A stretch of DNA of 23,469 nucleotides from JBOHUX01 sp050734915 (GCA_050734915.1 JBOHUX010000015.1:1-23469), one strand, 5' to 3'; positions 1 to 8,032 are shown, numbered from the stretch's first letter. Translations and numbers: made by a program. The notes: generated by a model not told the origin, from the sequence alone.

Positions 1-6
1 GCTCAG

Positions 7-60
7 CTGCGCCCGGCGGCGGCCCGGCTGCGCCCGGCGGCGGCCCGGCTGCGCCAGGCG
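7..60 (+). repeat. 21-bp tandem repeat (two full copies plus a partial third)
   Basis: The 21-base unit at 7-27 is repeated exactly at 28-48, and its first bases recur from 49 with one change. In the frame of the downstream penicillin-binding protein each unit reads L-R-P-A-A-A-R, a heptad with no stop codon. It may therefore encode an N-terminal extension of that protein. Confidence 0.8.
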
Positions 61-63
61 CCG

Positions 64-2373
64 GTGTATCTGCGCTGGGCCCTGGTGTACGCGCGCCAGC
101 AGTACGCGCAGAGCCGGACGGCCCAGCATCAGCACCTCGCCCACCACGTCGTCGTAGACCGGCACGGTCGCCGCATGCGGGCCAGCGCCTACGGGCGGCG
201 CGCTCGCGGAGTGCGCGTGGTCGCGAACGGGAACGGGCACCTCGCCGGCCCCCCCGCCTGGCTCCTGCCGACGGCGGCCAAGCTGCTGGTCGTCGTCCTG
301 CTGGGCGGGATCGCGTTCGTGGCCACCTCGAGGGAGTACATCAGCTTCTCGTCCAGCCTGCCCGACGTGCGCTCGCTGGCCTCCCAGGAGCTGGCGCAGG
401 ACACCCTCGTCTACGCGTCGGACGGAGTCACCCAGCTCGCCGACCTCCACCAACCGGGCGTCCAGCGCTACTCCTACACACTCGCCAAGATGGGGAAGCT
501 GCTGCCGCAGGCGACGGTGGCGATCGAGGATGCCAATTTCTGGCACGAGCCTGGCATCGACGTCACCGGCATCGCCCGCGCCGCCTGGATCGACTACCGG
601 CAGCACCGCGCGGCGCAGGGCGCCTCCACCATCACCCAGCAGCTGGTCAAGCGGCGGCTCGTCGGCGACGCGGTCACCATCACCCGGAAGGTGAAGGAGG
701 CGGTCCTCGCGATCCAGGTCGGGCGCGTCTACAGCAAGAGCAGGATCCTCGAGATGTACCTCAACACGATCTTCTACGGCAACGACGCCTACGGGGCGGG
801 GGCCGCCTCCTGGATCTACTTCCATGTGCCGCCCGACAAGCTCGATCTCGCCCAGGCGACGATGCTGGCCGGCATCCCCCGCAACCCGAGCGGAGACAAC
901 CCGTTCGCCAGCTGGGACGCCGCCAAGGCCCGCCAGCGCCAGGTCCTGGACGCGATGGTGCGTCACCACGACATCACCGCCACCCAGGCCGACCAGGCCT
1001 ACGTGGAGGACATCAGCCCCCCCAACCACATGTTCAGGCCCGAGAACACCGTCATCGCGCCCGGCTTCGTGCAGTACGTCACCGACTGGTTGACGCAGCA
1101 GTACGGCGACAAGGTGACGTACTCGGGCGGGCTCCGCGTCTACACCACCCTCGACATGGGGATGCAGAGAATCGCCGAGCGGGACCTCCGCCGGAACCTT
1201 CGCGACAACGGGCCCGCCAACGGCTTCAGCCAGGAGGCGATGACCGCCATCGATCCCAAAACCGGCGCCGTGAGGGCGATGGTGGGTTCGATTCCGGGAC
1301 AGCCGGGGAGCAACTTCAACTTCGCGACCAACGCCCACGACACCCCCCGCGGGCCCGGCTCGTCGATGAAGATCTACACCTACACGGCCGCCCTCGCCAG
1401 CGGCAAGTACACGATGGTGACTCCCATCGCCGACACCCCGACCACCATCTACATCCCCGGCCAGCCCCCCTACAAGCCGACCAACTATGACACCCACTTC
1501 CACGGCACCTGCCCTGTCGAGCGATGCCTGGGCAACTCCTATAACGTGCCCGCCGTGAAGGTCGAGCTGGGCATCGGCGTCCCCGCCGTCGTCGACCAGG
1601 CCCGCGCCATGGGCGCCCCGCCCTGGCTGACCCCCTGCGGCCAGAAGATCCCCTGCCGTGAGAACGCGCCCGCGTCCGCCTACCCGATCACCACCACGCT
1701 GGGAGCGGTCGGCGAGAGCCCGCTCAAGATGGCGACCGGCGTGTCGGTGCTGGCGGCCCGGGGAGTGCTCCACAAACCCTTCGGGGTGGACCACGTCCTG
1801 GCCCCCGACGGCAGCCAGCTCTTCCACTGGGACGTCAAGGGCAGCAGCAAGCAGGTGGTCGACCCGCGGGTCGCCTACATCATGGCCCAGATCCTCTCCA
1901 ACAATGCCAACCGGATCACCGCCTTCGGCTCCACCAGCCAGAACCTGATCCTGCCCAACCGGACGATCGCCGCCAAGACCGGCACCACCGAGAACTTCGT
2001 GGACGGCTGGACGGTGGGCTTCACCCCCGCGCTGGCGACCGCCATCTGGACCGGCAACGCCGACTCCAGCCCGATGGTCTTCGGTCAGGACGCCGTCGTC
2101 GACGCCGGCCCCGCCTTCCACGCCTTCATGGGCGACGCCACCGCCTACCTGCACGAGCCGAACGGCGACTGGTACAGCGAGCCGGCGGGACTGATCAACA
2201 TCGGGGGCGCCTACTTCCTGCCCGGGACCAGCCCCGACACGCCCGCCCCGCCCCTTCCCTCCTGGGTGCACACGAGCAAGCCGGCCCCCCCCAAGCCGCC
2301 CGTGCCGGCTCCCTCTACCTCGCCCTCGCCCTCAACCTCGCCCTCACCGACGTCCAACGGACACAACGGCTGA
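64..2373 (+). CDS. Class A penicillin-binding protein (bifunctional transglycosylase/transpeptidase)
   Basis: It polymerises and cross-links peptidoglycan on the outer face of the membrane. Numbering from the GTG at 64 gives 769 aa. Residues 1-66 are a basic cytoplasmic tail, followed by one membrane anchor at about 67-88. The GT51 glycosyltransferase domain (about 110-290) has the catalytic Glu in EDANFW (155-160), GASTITQQLVK (186-196) and the EMYLNTIFYGN stretch. The transpeptidase domain (about 390-690) has SSMK (active Ser433, Lys436), SYN (492-494) and KTGT (638-641). Residues 723-769 are a Pro/Ser/Thr-rich tail with SPSP repeats, as in many actinobacterial PBPs. The reading frame stays open from 64 back to base 1, so the true start may lie outside the window; no clear ribosome-binding site supports 64. 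The enzyme class is certain; the start is not. Confidence 0.93.
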   Translation: MYLRWALVYARQQYAQSRTAQHQHLAHHVVVDRHGRRMRASAYGRRARGVRVVANGNGHLAGPPAWLLPTAAKLLVVVLLGGIAFVATSREYISFSSSLPDVRSLASQELAQDTLVYASDGVTQLADLHQPGVQRYSYTLAKMGKLLPQATVAIEDANFWHEPGIDVTGIARAAWIDYRQHRAAQGASTITQQLVKRRLVGDAVTITRKVKEAVLAIQVGRVYSKSRILEMYLNTIFYGNDAYGAGAASWIYFHVPPDKLDLAQATMLAGIPRNPSGDNPFASWDAAKARQRQVLDAMVRHHDITATQADQAYVEDISPPNHMFRPENTVIAPGFVQYVTDWLTQQYGDKVTYSGGLRVYTTLDMGMQRIAERDLRRNLRDNGPANGFSQEAMTAIDPKTGAVRAMVGSIPGQPGSNFNFATNAHDTPRGPGSSMKIYTYTAALASGKYTMVTPIADTPTTIYIPGQPPYKPTNYDTHFHGTCPVERCLGNSYNVPAVKVELGIGVPAVVDQARAMGAPPWLTPCGQKIPCRENAPASAYPITTTLGAVGESPLKMATGVSVLAARGVLHKPFGVDHVLAPDGSQLFHWDVKGSSKQVVDPRVAYIMAQILSNNANRITAFGSTSQNLILPNRTIAAKTGTTENFVDGWTVGFTPALATAIWTGNADSSPMVFGQDAVVDAGPAFHAFMGDATAYLHEPNGDWYSEPAGLINIGGAYFLPGTSPDTPAPPLPSWVHTSKPAPPKPPVPAPSTSPSPSTSPSPTSNGHNG

Positions 2374-2582
2374 CGGGCCCCCGCCCCGGCCCCTGGGGTC
2401 GGCACGGGCGGCGAGAGCGTCGGCGGCACCCCACGCCGTCATTGTCGTCGTTCCTTAACAAAAAAAGCTTGCCGGCTTGGGGAAAGCGTGGTCAGAATCC
2501 GCAGCATAAAGTGCACCCAGGCTTGTCACCCAAGCTGAGGCCGTTAGGTCGGTCAAATCGTTACGCGGTTGGGAATCTCGGA
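2374..2582. other. Intergenic region upstream of the HspR-like gene
   Basis: About 210 bases without a credible gene. It is less GC-rich than its surroundings, with an A7 run near 2460-2466. A possible promoter is TTGCCG (2469-2474), an 18-base spacer and CAGAAT (2493-2498). The motif GCTTG occurs at 2467, 2475 and 2521, and its complement CAAGC at 2531. The open frame running back from the regulator to a TTG at 2442 encodes nothing resembling the family and is read here as leader. Confidence 0.4.
2521..2535. promoter_or_regulatory. Short inverted repeat, possible autoregulatory operator
   Basis: GCTTG, a 5-base spacer, then CAAGC: a perfect 5-bp dyad about 50 nt before the HspR-like gene. 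The CTTG/CAAG half-sites resemble the ends of the HAIR operator bound by HspR (CTTGAGT-N7-ACTCAAG), but the spacing is 5 rather than 13 and the inner bases do not match. It could be an operator of a diverged HspR or chance. Confidence 0.25.
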
Positions 2583-2945
2583 ATGAAGAAGAGGGAAGAC
2601 GTCACAGTCGCCGCCGCTCCCCCCGTGCGAGACGCGGGGATCCATCTCGACAAGCCGATCTACACCCTCAGTGTGGCCTCGGAGATACTGGAGACGCACC
2701 CGCGGACGCTCATGATGTACGAGCACCTCAACATGATCAAGCCGAAGCGGACGGCGACCAACCGTCGCCGCTACTCGCAGCGAGACCTCATGAAGCTGCA
2801 GGCGATCCAGACGCTGACCCGCAAGCACGGCGTCAACCTGGCCGGGGTCCGGTTCATACTCGCCCTCTTGAAGAAGCTCCAGCTGGCCGGCCTCGAGCCT
2901 CCCGACGGCCTCAGGGATCTCGACGTGAGCCTGCTCGACATCTAG
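2583..2945 (+). CDS. HspR-like MerR-family transcriptional regulator
   Basis: A 120-aa DNA-binding regulator. Residues 26-50 form the MerR helix-turn-helix (IYTLSVASEILETHPRTL then MYEHLNMI). They are followed by the wing with RRRYS (61-65) and the second helical part ending in GVNLAGVRFILALLKKLQ. The 'Y-x-I/L-S-V-A', 'H-P-R/Q-T-L-x-x-Y-E' and 'G-V-N-L-A-G-V' signatures are those of HspR, repressor of the dnaK/clpB heat-shock genes in actinobacteria. No chaperone gene is near it, so its targets are unknown. ATG 2583 is chosen because the family begins just before the helix-turn-helix; the frame extends to TTG 2442 but that part is unlike the family. No strong Shine-Dalgarno precedes either. 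Confidence 0.8.
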   Translation: MKKREDVTVAAAPPVRDAGIHLDKPIYTLSVASEILETHPRTLMMYEHLNMIKPKRTATNRRRYSQRDLMKLQAIQTLTRKHGVNLAGVRFILALLKKLQLAGLEPPDGLRDLDVSLLDI

Positions 2946-2953
2946 ATGAGCGC

Positions 2954-2971
2954 GCGCAGCCGTAGCTGCGT
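2954..2971. terminator. Short hairpin after the HspR-like gene
   Basis: CGCAGC (2955-2960), loop CGTA, GCTGCG (2965-2970), with one more possible G-U pair at the base. It lies 9 nt after the stop codon. No T-run follows, so it is at most a weak or Rho-assisted terminator. Confidence 0.25.
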
Positions 2972-3117
2972 AAGAGAGGAGCGGAGAAGCCGGGCCGCCA
3001 GATGGGGTGCATGGGCGCCGAAGATCCGTCGATATTCGGAATTACTCATCTAGGAGCCACGCGGCGCCCGTCCACCTCCCGGGGTATCGTGATAGGCGTG
3101 CTGGGGGGGAACACGAC

Positions 3118-4272
3118 ATGGCGGGGGGGCTGAGGACGGCCGGCCAGGCTGCCCGGAGGGTACGGCGCGGCCTTGCCGGCTCGCGTGGTGGCCGCGGACT
3201 GGTCCTGGGGGCTGTCGCGGGCGCGGCAGCCTTCGTCGTCTCGGAGGCGGCACGGCCGCGTGGCGGCCGCGGGAGGCTGCTCGACTGGGACGAGATCGCC
3301 GAACTGGCCCGCTCGCGCCTGGGCGCGAGTGAGGACATGTCCTCGGCCGCGGCCGCGCGCACGACCGAGCTCTACCGCAAGCTCGCCGCCGAGGTCGAGT
3401 CCCCCCTGCTCGAGACCCTGGGCGGGCTCCCCGACCGGGCCCGCCTCCCCCGCTTCGACGTGCTCGGCCGGCGAGCCTGGGTCGATCTCAACGTGCGCAT
3501 CCTCAGGCGGGCGACGGAGCCCCTTTTCGAGACCCACGCGGGGAGCGTGCCCAACACCCTGCTGGTCGACCTCGGGCGGGCCGGAGTAGACCGCTACGTC
3601 GCCTTCCTGCTCGGCTACCTCGCCCGCCGCGTGCTCGGCCAGTACGATCCCCAGCTGCTGGGTAGGGAACCGATCGGCGCCGACGGGCTCTACCTGGTCG
3701 AGCCCAACGTGGCCGCCTGGGAGGAGCGCGCAGATCTCCCCCCTGCACAGCTCCGTCGCTGGCTGATCCTGCACGAGATGACCCATGCCTGGCAGTTCGC
3801 GGCCCACCCCTGGCTGCGCGGGCACATGGACTCGATGCTGCGCGAGCTGATGGCGCTCGGCGAGGCCAGGGACGACCCCCTCTCGCGGGTCCTCAGCATG
3901 ACCGTCGGGCTCCGCTCGCAGTGGCGGGTGGCCCGCCGCATACAGGCCGTCATGTCGCTCGTGGAGGGCTACGGCAACCTGGCCATGAACCTGGTCGGGA
4001 GGCGGCTGCTGCCCGACTTCGACAGGCTGGAGACGGCCTATCGTGAGCGGGGCGACCACCGCAAGCCGCTCGAGATACTGCTCTTCAAGGTGACCGGCCT
4101 CGGCCTCAAGATGCAGCAATACGAGGTCGGCGAGCGATTCGCCCGCACGGTGCTGGAAGCGCACGGCATGGCGGCCCTCAACCGCGCCTGGAGCGGGCCC
4201 GAGGCGCTGCCCACGATCGAGGAACTGGGCGATCCCGAGGCCTGGTACCGCAGGACTTCGGGCACCGCCTGA
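3118..4272 (+). CDS. Zinc-metalloprotease-like protein, DUF2342 / 'F420 biosynthesis associated' family
   Basis: A 384-aa protein from ATG 3118, preceded 7 nt upstream by a G-rich GGGGGGA ribosome-binding site. The frame also opens upstream to 3007, but that part looks like leader. The zinc-binding HEMTH motif is at about residues 219-223, inside LILHEMTHAWQF. A downstream LVEGYGNLAMN (about 282-292) supplies the likely third ligand Glu. This arrangement marks the zinc-dependent metalloprotease family annotated as coenzyme F420 biosynthesis associated; no substrate is established to my knowledge. Residues 28-46 are hydrophobic and could be a membrane anchor or uncleaved signal. A TATCGT hexamer at 3085-3090 could be its -10. 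No F420 biosynthesis gene (fbiA/B/C) lies in the window. The family call is firm, the function is not. Confidence 0.82.
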   Translation: MAGGLRTAGQAARRVRRGLAGSRGGRGLVLGAVAGAAAFVVSEAARPRGGRGRLLDWDEIAELARSRLGASEDMSSAAAARTTELYRKLAAEVESPLLETLGGLPDRARLPRFDVLGRRAWVDLNVRILRRATEPLFETHAGSVPNTLLVDLGRAGVDRYVAFLLGYLARRVLGQYDPQLLGREPIGADGLYLVEPNVAAWEERADLPPAQLRRWLILHEMTHAWQFAAHPWLRGHMDSMLRELMALGEARDDPLSRVLSMTVGLRSQWRVARRIQAVMSLVEGYGNLAMNLVGRRLLPDFDRLETAYRERGDHRKPLEILLFKVTGLGLKMQQYEVGERFARTVLEAHGMAALNRAWSGPEALPTIEELGDPEAWYRRTSGTA

Positions 4273-4276
4273 AGGA

Positions 4277-4300
4277 CCCGGCTTCATCCCTTGGGCCGGG
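4277..4300. terminator. Hairpin between convergent genes
   Basis: CCCGGC (4277-4282) and GCCGGG (4295-4300) form a perfect 6-bp stem with a 12-nt loop. It begins 5 nt after the metalloprotease-like stop and 9 nt beyond the minus-strand stop. There is no T-run on either side. Confidence 0.4.
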
Positions 4301-4308
4301 CGCCGGGC

Positions 4309-4773
4309 TCAGTCTCTCGATTCCTCCCGGGCAGTCTGCTCCGAGATCGGCATCACGGCCTCCGGCAGCTCTGAGATGTCGAAGTAGCGGACCGGCTTGT
4401 TGAGCCGCTTGGCGACCCCGATCTGGACCTTGACGCCCAGCGAGAGCCGGCCGAACACCCAGACCTCGTCGGAGCGGGCGATGAGGTTGTTCATCGCCTC
4501 GCGGACGATCGCCTTGGGCACCGTGTGGAGGAGGTAATAGTCGAACAGCATGAAGGGATTGACCGGCACCACGCCGGAATCGAGCATGAACTTCTGGATG
4601 TGCGATCGCCAGTAGAAGTTGCGATTCGACATCGTCGCGTAGACGAGCTTCTTGGGGTGGCGGAGCGTCTCCTCCGCCTGGTCGAGCGCGCTCGGCTTGC
4701 TGCCGGACTGGAAGATCCGCTCCAGGATGTCGTCGGCAACCTTGCCGGCGGTGCCTGCGGGAGCGGTCTCCAT
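4309..4773 (-). CDS. Nucleoside 2-deoxyribosyltransferase-like Rossmann-fold protein
   Basis: A 154-aa soluble protein that I do not recognise as a named family. Its layout matches small nucleoside 2-deoxyribosyltransferase/DUF4406-type folds: a first strand (KLVYATMSN, 42-50), a helix, a 'G-V-V-P-V-N-P' strand-turn (67-73), then SDEVWVFG (101-108) followed by GVKVQIGVAKRLNKPV (113-128). The last part matches the 'G-x-x-x-E-x-G-x-A' helix that carries the catalytic Glu in the transferases. Here that position is Gln117, so glycosyl transfer by the usual mechanism is doubtful. The ATG at 4773 is 26 nt from the divergent SDR start, with a TAGCAT hexamer 9 nt upstream. It is certainly coding by frame quality; function unknown. 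Confidence 0.7.
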   Translation of the reverse strand: METAPAGTAGKVADDILERIFQSGSKPSALDQAEETLRHPKKLVYATMSNRNFYWRSHIQKFMLDSGVVPVNPFMLFDYYLLHTVPKAIVREAMNNLIARSDEVWVFGRLSLGVKVQIGVAKRLNKPVRYFDISELPEAVMPISEQTAREESRD

Positions 4774-4781
4774 CGGCCGAA

Positions 4782-4788
4782 TATGCTA
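4782..4788. promoter_or_regulatory. Shared symmetric -10 element of a divergent promoter
   Basis: TATGCTA reads as TATGCT on the plus strand (12 nt before the SDR ATG at 4800) and as TAGCAT on the minus strand (9 nt before the ATG at 4773). Both fit TANNNT and they overlap by five bases. The whole intergenic gap is 26 nt, so both mRNAs would have a very short leader or none. I find no convincing -35 on either side. Confidence 0.5.
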
Positions 4789-4799
4789 GCAGTCCGATC

Positions 4800-5564
4800 A
4801 TGCCGTCTCTTCGATTGAGTGACCGCGTGGCCATCGTCACCGGTGGCAGCCGGGGCATCGGCGAGGCGACCGCCCGCGCGCTCGCGTCCGAAGGCGCCCG
4901 CGTCGTCATCTCGAGCCGGAAGCTCGAGGGGCTGGAGGCGGCGGCCGCGCGCATCAACGCCGACCACGTGGGGACGGTCCTCCCGGTGGCCGCCCACGCC
5001 GGGCGTCCGGAGGACCTGGAGCGCCTCACCGCCGGCGTCATCGATCGCTTCGGCCGCATCGACATCCTGGTCAACAACGCCGCCACCAACCCGCACTTCG
5101 GGGACACCCTCGACGTGGAACCGGGGGCATGGGACAAGACGTTCGAGGTCAACGTCCGCGGTCCGATGGTGCTCACCCGGCTCGTCCTCCAGGCATGGAT
5201 GGGAGCCCACGGCGGGGCCGTCGTCAACGTGGCCAGCGTCGGCGGCATCACGCCCGAGATCGGCCTTGGCCCCTACAACATCAGCAAGGCGGCGCTCATC
5301 ATGCTCACCCGGCAGCTGGCCATCGAGCTGGGAGGCAGGGGGGTGAGGGTGAACGCGGTCGCCCCGGCCATCGTGAAAACCGAGTTCGCGTCCGCTCTGT
5401 GGAACGATCCGGAGATCGCGAGGCGGGTGTCGGAGCGAAACCCGCTCGGTCGGTTCGCCACCCCGGACGAGGTGGCGGGGGCGATCGTCTTCCTCGCCTC
5501 GGACGCCGCCTCCTACATCAACGGCGAGGTGCTGGTGATCGACGGGGGGCAGCCCGGCTTCTGA
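4800..5564 (+). CDS. SDR-family NAD(P)-dependent oxidoreductase
   Basis: A classical short-chain dehydrogenase of 254 aa. The cofactor motif TGGSRGIG is at 14-21, NNAA at 92-95, and the catalytic triad Ser146, Tyr159, Lys163 has the canonical spacing (YNISK). The C-terminus ends DGGQPGF, as in FabG-like members. The end of beta-strand 2 reads S-S-R-K (38-41) with no acidic residue, which favours NADP(H); this is inference. The substrate cannot be predicted: such enzymes range from 3-oxoacyl-ACP reductase to sugar and alcohol dehydrogenases. It is transcribed divergently from the deoxyribosyltransferase-like gene and converges on helY. ATG 4800 has no Shine-Dalgarno; a TATGCT hexamer 12 nt upstream suggests a leader of only about 5 nt. 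Confidence 0.93.
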   Translation: MPSLRLSDRVAIVTGGSRGIGEATARALASEGARVVISSRKLEGLEAAAARINADHVGTVLPVAAHAGRPEDLERLTAGVIDRFGRIDILVNNAATNPHFGDTLDVEPGAWDKTFEVNVRGPMVLTRLVLQAWMGAHGGAVVNVASVGGITPEIGLGPYNISKAALIMLTRQLAIELGGRGVRVNAVAPAIVKTEFASALWNDPEIARRVSERNPLGRFATPDEVAGAIVFLASDAASYINGEVLVIDGGQPGF

Positions 5565-5595
5565 TCCCCGGCCCGTCGCCACCAGGAGGATGGTC

Positions 5596-5617
5596 GTCGG
5601 GCGGCTCGTAGCCCGAC
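5596..5617. terminator. Hairpin between convergent SDR and helY
   Basis: GTCGGGC (5596-5602), an 8-nt loop, then GCCCGAC (5611-5617): a perfect 7-bp stem in the 65-nt gap between the two stop codons. It could serve both strands. No T-run on either side. Confidence 0.4.
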
Positions 5618-5629
5618 AGCTCGAGCCGC

Positions 5630-8026
5630 TCACGCCCGCTTGATCACGTCCCGCTCCATCGCCTCCATGGCGGCGTGGACGCCGGTCTGAAGCGGAAGCC
5701 GGGCCTCGCGGAGCGCCCAGTCGAGCTGTCGCAACAGCGAGTAGAGACCCTTCATGGCCTTGATCGCGTCGCCGATGTCGACGAACGGCGGCAGGGGGAT
5801 GGAGTCGAGGCCGTCACCCGCCGCCCAGCGATAGGCGAAGTCGATGTAGTCGTGGGACGGCGGCCGCAGGTTGGGTTCGTCGAGGTCCTTCTCGATCTCG
5901 CCGAACCGGAAGTAGAGCGACCGGACCAGGCGCGCGAGGTGGGCCACCGCGGGGGTCGGGTACCGCCGTGGGGCGCGGGGTCCGCGATCGCGGCCCCGAT
6001 CCTCGGCGGACAGCATCACCAGCACGGCGCACAGCTCCTCCGGGCGCAGCCCATCCAGCCACCCCAGCCAGAGCGCCTCGGTGACAAGTAGGGTGTTCTC
6101 TCCGTAGACGCGGGAGGCGAGGGTCCCCTTCTCGGTGGGCCGGTCGGCGGCCAGGAACCCCGTCTCCGTCATCACTCGGCGCAGCCGGCGCAGCTTCCGC
6201 GCGTACTCGTCGAACTGTTCCGCGATGCCGCGGCCGCCGTCCCTCAGCTCCCGCTCGAGAGAGCGCATGCGCCCGTACTGGGCGAGGTGCTCGTGGAACC
6301 GCGGGCAGCGCACCACCCGCAGCTTGCGCTGCCGGTCGGTGACCGCCTGCGACTCGACCTTGAGGCGGCTCAGCTCCTTGGCCGCGAACCCCTGGGCCCG
6401 GCTCCGGGCGCCGCGCGGCCGCGAGCGCCGCGGCCCGGCGTGGAAGCCCTCCCGGCGCAGGCGGCGGCTCTCCAGGCGGATCGAGCGGAGGCGGTCCTCG
6501 AGCCGGTGGTACTCGGCCAGCTGCGAGATCGGACACTGCTTGTGCTCCCAGGTCCGCCGGGCGTCCTCCAACTGGACCTCGGCGTTGGCGATCCGCTCCT
6601 CGGTCCTCGCAACGGCGAGCCGCTTCTGGTACTGGCCGAAGGACCGCGACATGAGCTGGTCGGCCTGCTCGGCGGTGTAGTGGCGGAGCAGGTTGAGCGC
6701 CATGTTGTAGTTGGGGAGGAACTTGGACTCGATGATGGGGCCCTCTCCCATGGCGACCTCGTAGATGGTGCCCACCTCGACGTCGGACTCCTTGAGGATG
6801 ACGCCGTGCCCGATGACGTCGATCCCGCGCCGCCCCGCCCGTCCCATGAGCTGGGTCAGCTCGCCCGTGGTGAGGGTCGAGAACTCGACGCCGTCGAACT
6901 TGGTGAATGAGGAGACGACGACCGCGCGGGCCGGCATGTTGATGCCCAGCGAGAGGGTCTCGGTGGCGAAGACGACCTTGATCAGGCCGAGCTGGAAGAG
7001 CTCCTCGACCAACTCCTTGTGGTAGGGGAGGAGGCCGGCGTGGTGGACCGCCAGCCCCCGCCTCATCATCGCGCCGTCCACCGCGCGGTCGTAGAGAGAG
7101 GCCTCGTCAGGATCGGTGAGCGCCCCCAGGCGGGCATTGGCGAGCTCGTCGATGGCCGCCTTCTCGTCGCCGGAGGTGAGGTCTAGCTGGTGATAGGCGC
7201 AGCGCTGCAGAGCCTCCCGGCAGCCGCGGCGGGAGAAGATGAAGTAGATCGCGGGCACCATGTCCAGGCGCGCCAGCTCGCCGACGACGGCGAGCAGGTC
7301 GTTGGATGGGAGTCGCCGGTACCCGTGCACCCGATGGTCGATCTCCTCGTCGCCGGCCGCGCCGGCCCACGTGCGCTGGTCGATCCCGCCCTCGCGCCCG
7401 AAGAGGGGGTGAAACCGATTCTGAATCGCCAGCCAGACCTCGAGGTCGACCGGCCGCCGCTCGTGGAAGACGGTGGCGATCGGCCCCCGGTTCTCCGACA
7501 TCCAGTCGGCGACCTCCTGGTAGTTGCCGATGGTGGCGGAGAGGCCGATCAGCTTGATGTGGCCGGGTGCCTGGACGATGATCTCCTCCCAGACCGACCC
7601 GCGCGGGAAATCGTCGATGTAGTGGACCTCGTCGAGGATCACGTGCCGCACCCGGTCCAGCCGCTCCGGCTCGTCGTAGATCTGGTTGCGGAGGATCTCG
7701 GTCGTCATCACCACGACGGGGGCATCATCGTTGATGGTGTTCTCTCCTGTCACCAGCCCCACGACCTCGGCGCCGTAGGCGCTCCGGAAGTCGCGGAACT
7801 TCTGGTTGCTGAGCGCCTTGAGGGGCGTCGTGTAGATGACGCGGGAGCCCTCCTCCGCCGACCTGAAGATCGCGTACTCGGCGACGGTGGTCTTCCCGCT
7901 CGAGGTGGGGGCGCAGACGAGCACGCCCCGGTGCGAGTCCAGCTTCTCCATCGCCTCCCGCTGGAAGGGGTCCAGCGGCCACGGCAGCCCCGCCTCGAAC
8001 TCGGTTATCAGATCGCGCGTCCTCAC
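5630..8026 (-). CDS. helY: Ski2-like DEAD/DEAH-box RNA helicase (HelY type)
   Basis: A 798-aa superfamily 2 helicase. Motif I APTSSGKT is at 39-46, motif II DEVH at 132-135, motif III SAT at 163-165, the FATETLSLGIN segment at 353-363 and motif VI QLMGRAGRRG at 392-401. Beyond the two RecA domains come an Arg/Glu-rich, probably coiled-coil stretch (about 475-625) and a helical C-terminal domain. This is the Ski2/Mtr4 layout seen in actinobacterial HelY, presumed to act in RNA unwinding or turnover. The GTG start at 8026 has no Shine-Dalgarno, but a TAGATT hexamer lies exactly 6 nt upstream, so transcription probably starts at the start codon. DUF503 lies 49 nt upstream on the same strand. Length is a little below the roughly 900 aa typical of actinobacterial HelY. 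Confidence 0.92.
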   Translation of the reverse strand: MRTRDLITEFEAGLPWPLDPFQREAMEKLDSHRGVLVCAPTSSGKTTVAEYAIFRSAEEGSRVIYTTPLKALSNQKFRDFRSAYGAEVVGLVTGENTINDDAPVVVMTTEILRNQIYDEPERLDRVRHVILDEVHYIDDFPRGSVWEEIIVQAPGHIKLIGLSATIGNYQEVADWMSENRGPIATVFHERRPVDLEVWLAIQNRFHPLFGREGGIDQRTWAGAAGDEEIDHRVHGYRRLPSNDLLAVVGELARLDMVPAIYFIFSRRGCREALQRCAYHQLDLTSGDEKAAIDELANARLGALTDPDEASLYDRAVDGAMMRRGLAVHHAGLLPYHKELVEELFQLGLIKVVFATETLSLGINMPARAVVVSSFTKFDGVEFSTLTTGELTQLMGRAGRRGIDVIGHGVILKESDVEVGTIYEVAMGEGPIIESKFLPNYNMALNLLRHYTAEQADQLMSRSFGQYQKRLAVARTEERIANAEVQLEDARRTWEHKQCPISQLAEYHRLEDRLRSIRLESRRLRREGFHAGPRRSRPRGARSRAQGFAAKELSRLKVESQAVTDRQRKLRVVRCPRFHEHLAQYGRMRSLERELRDGGRGIAEQFDEYARKLRRLRRVMTETGFLAADRPTEKGTLASRVYGENTLLVTEALWLGWLDGLRPEELCAVLVMLSAEDRGRDRGPRAPRRYPTPAVAHLARLVRSLYFRFGEIEKDLDEPNLRPPSHDYIDFAYRWAAGDGLDSIPLPPFVDIGDAIKAMKGLYSLLRQLDWALREARLPLQTGVHAAMEAMERDVIKRA

Positions 8027-8032
8027 GGCTCG

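Noticed and set aside
3046..4287. 413-codon open frame on the minus strand opposite the metalloprotease-like gene
   Set aside because: It mirrors the codon bias of the real gene, has a low-complexity composition and no recognisable motif; the plus strand has HEMTH and a ribosome-binding site.
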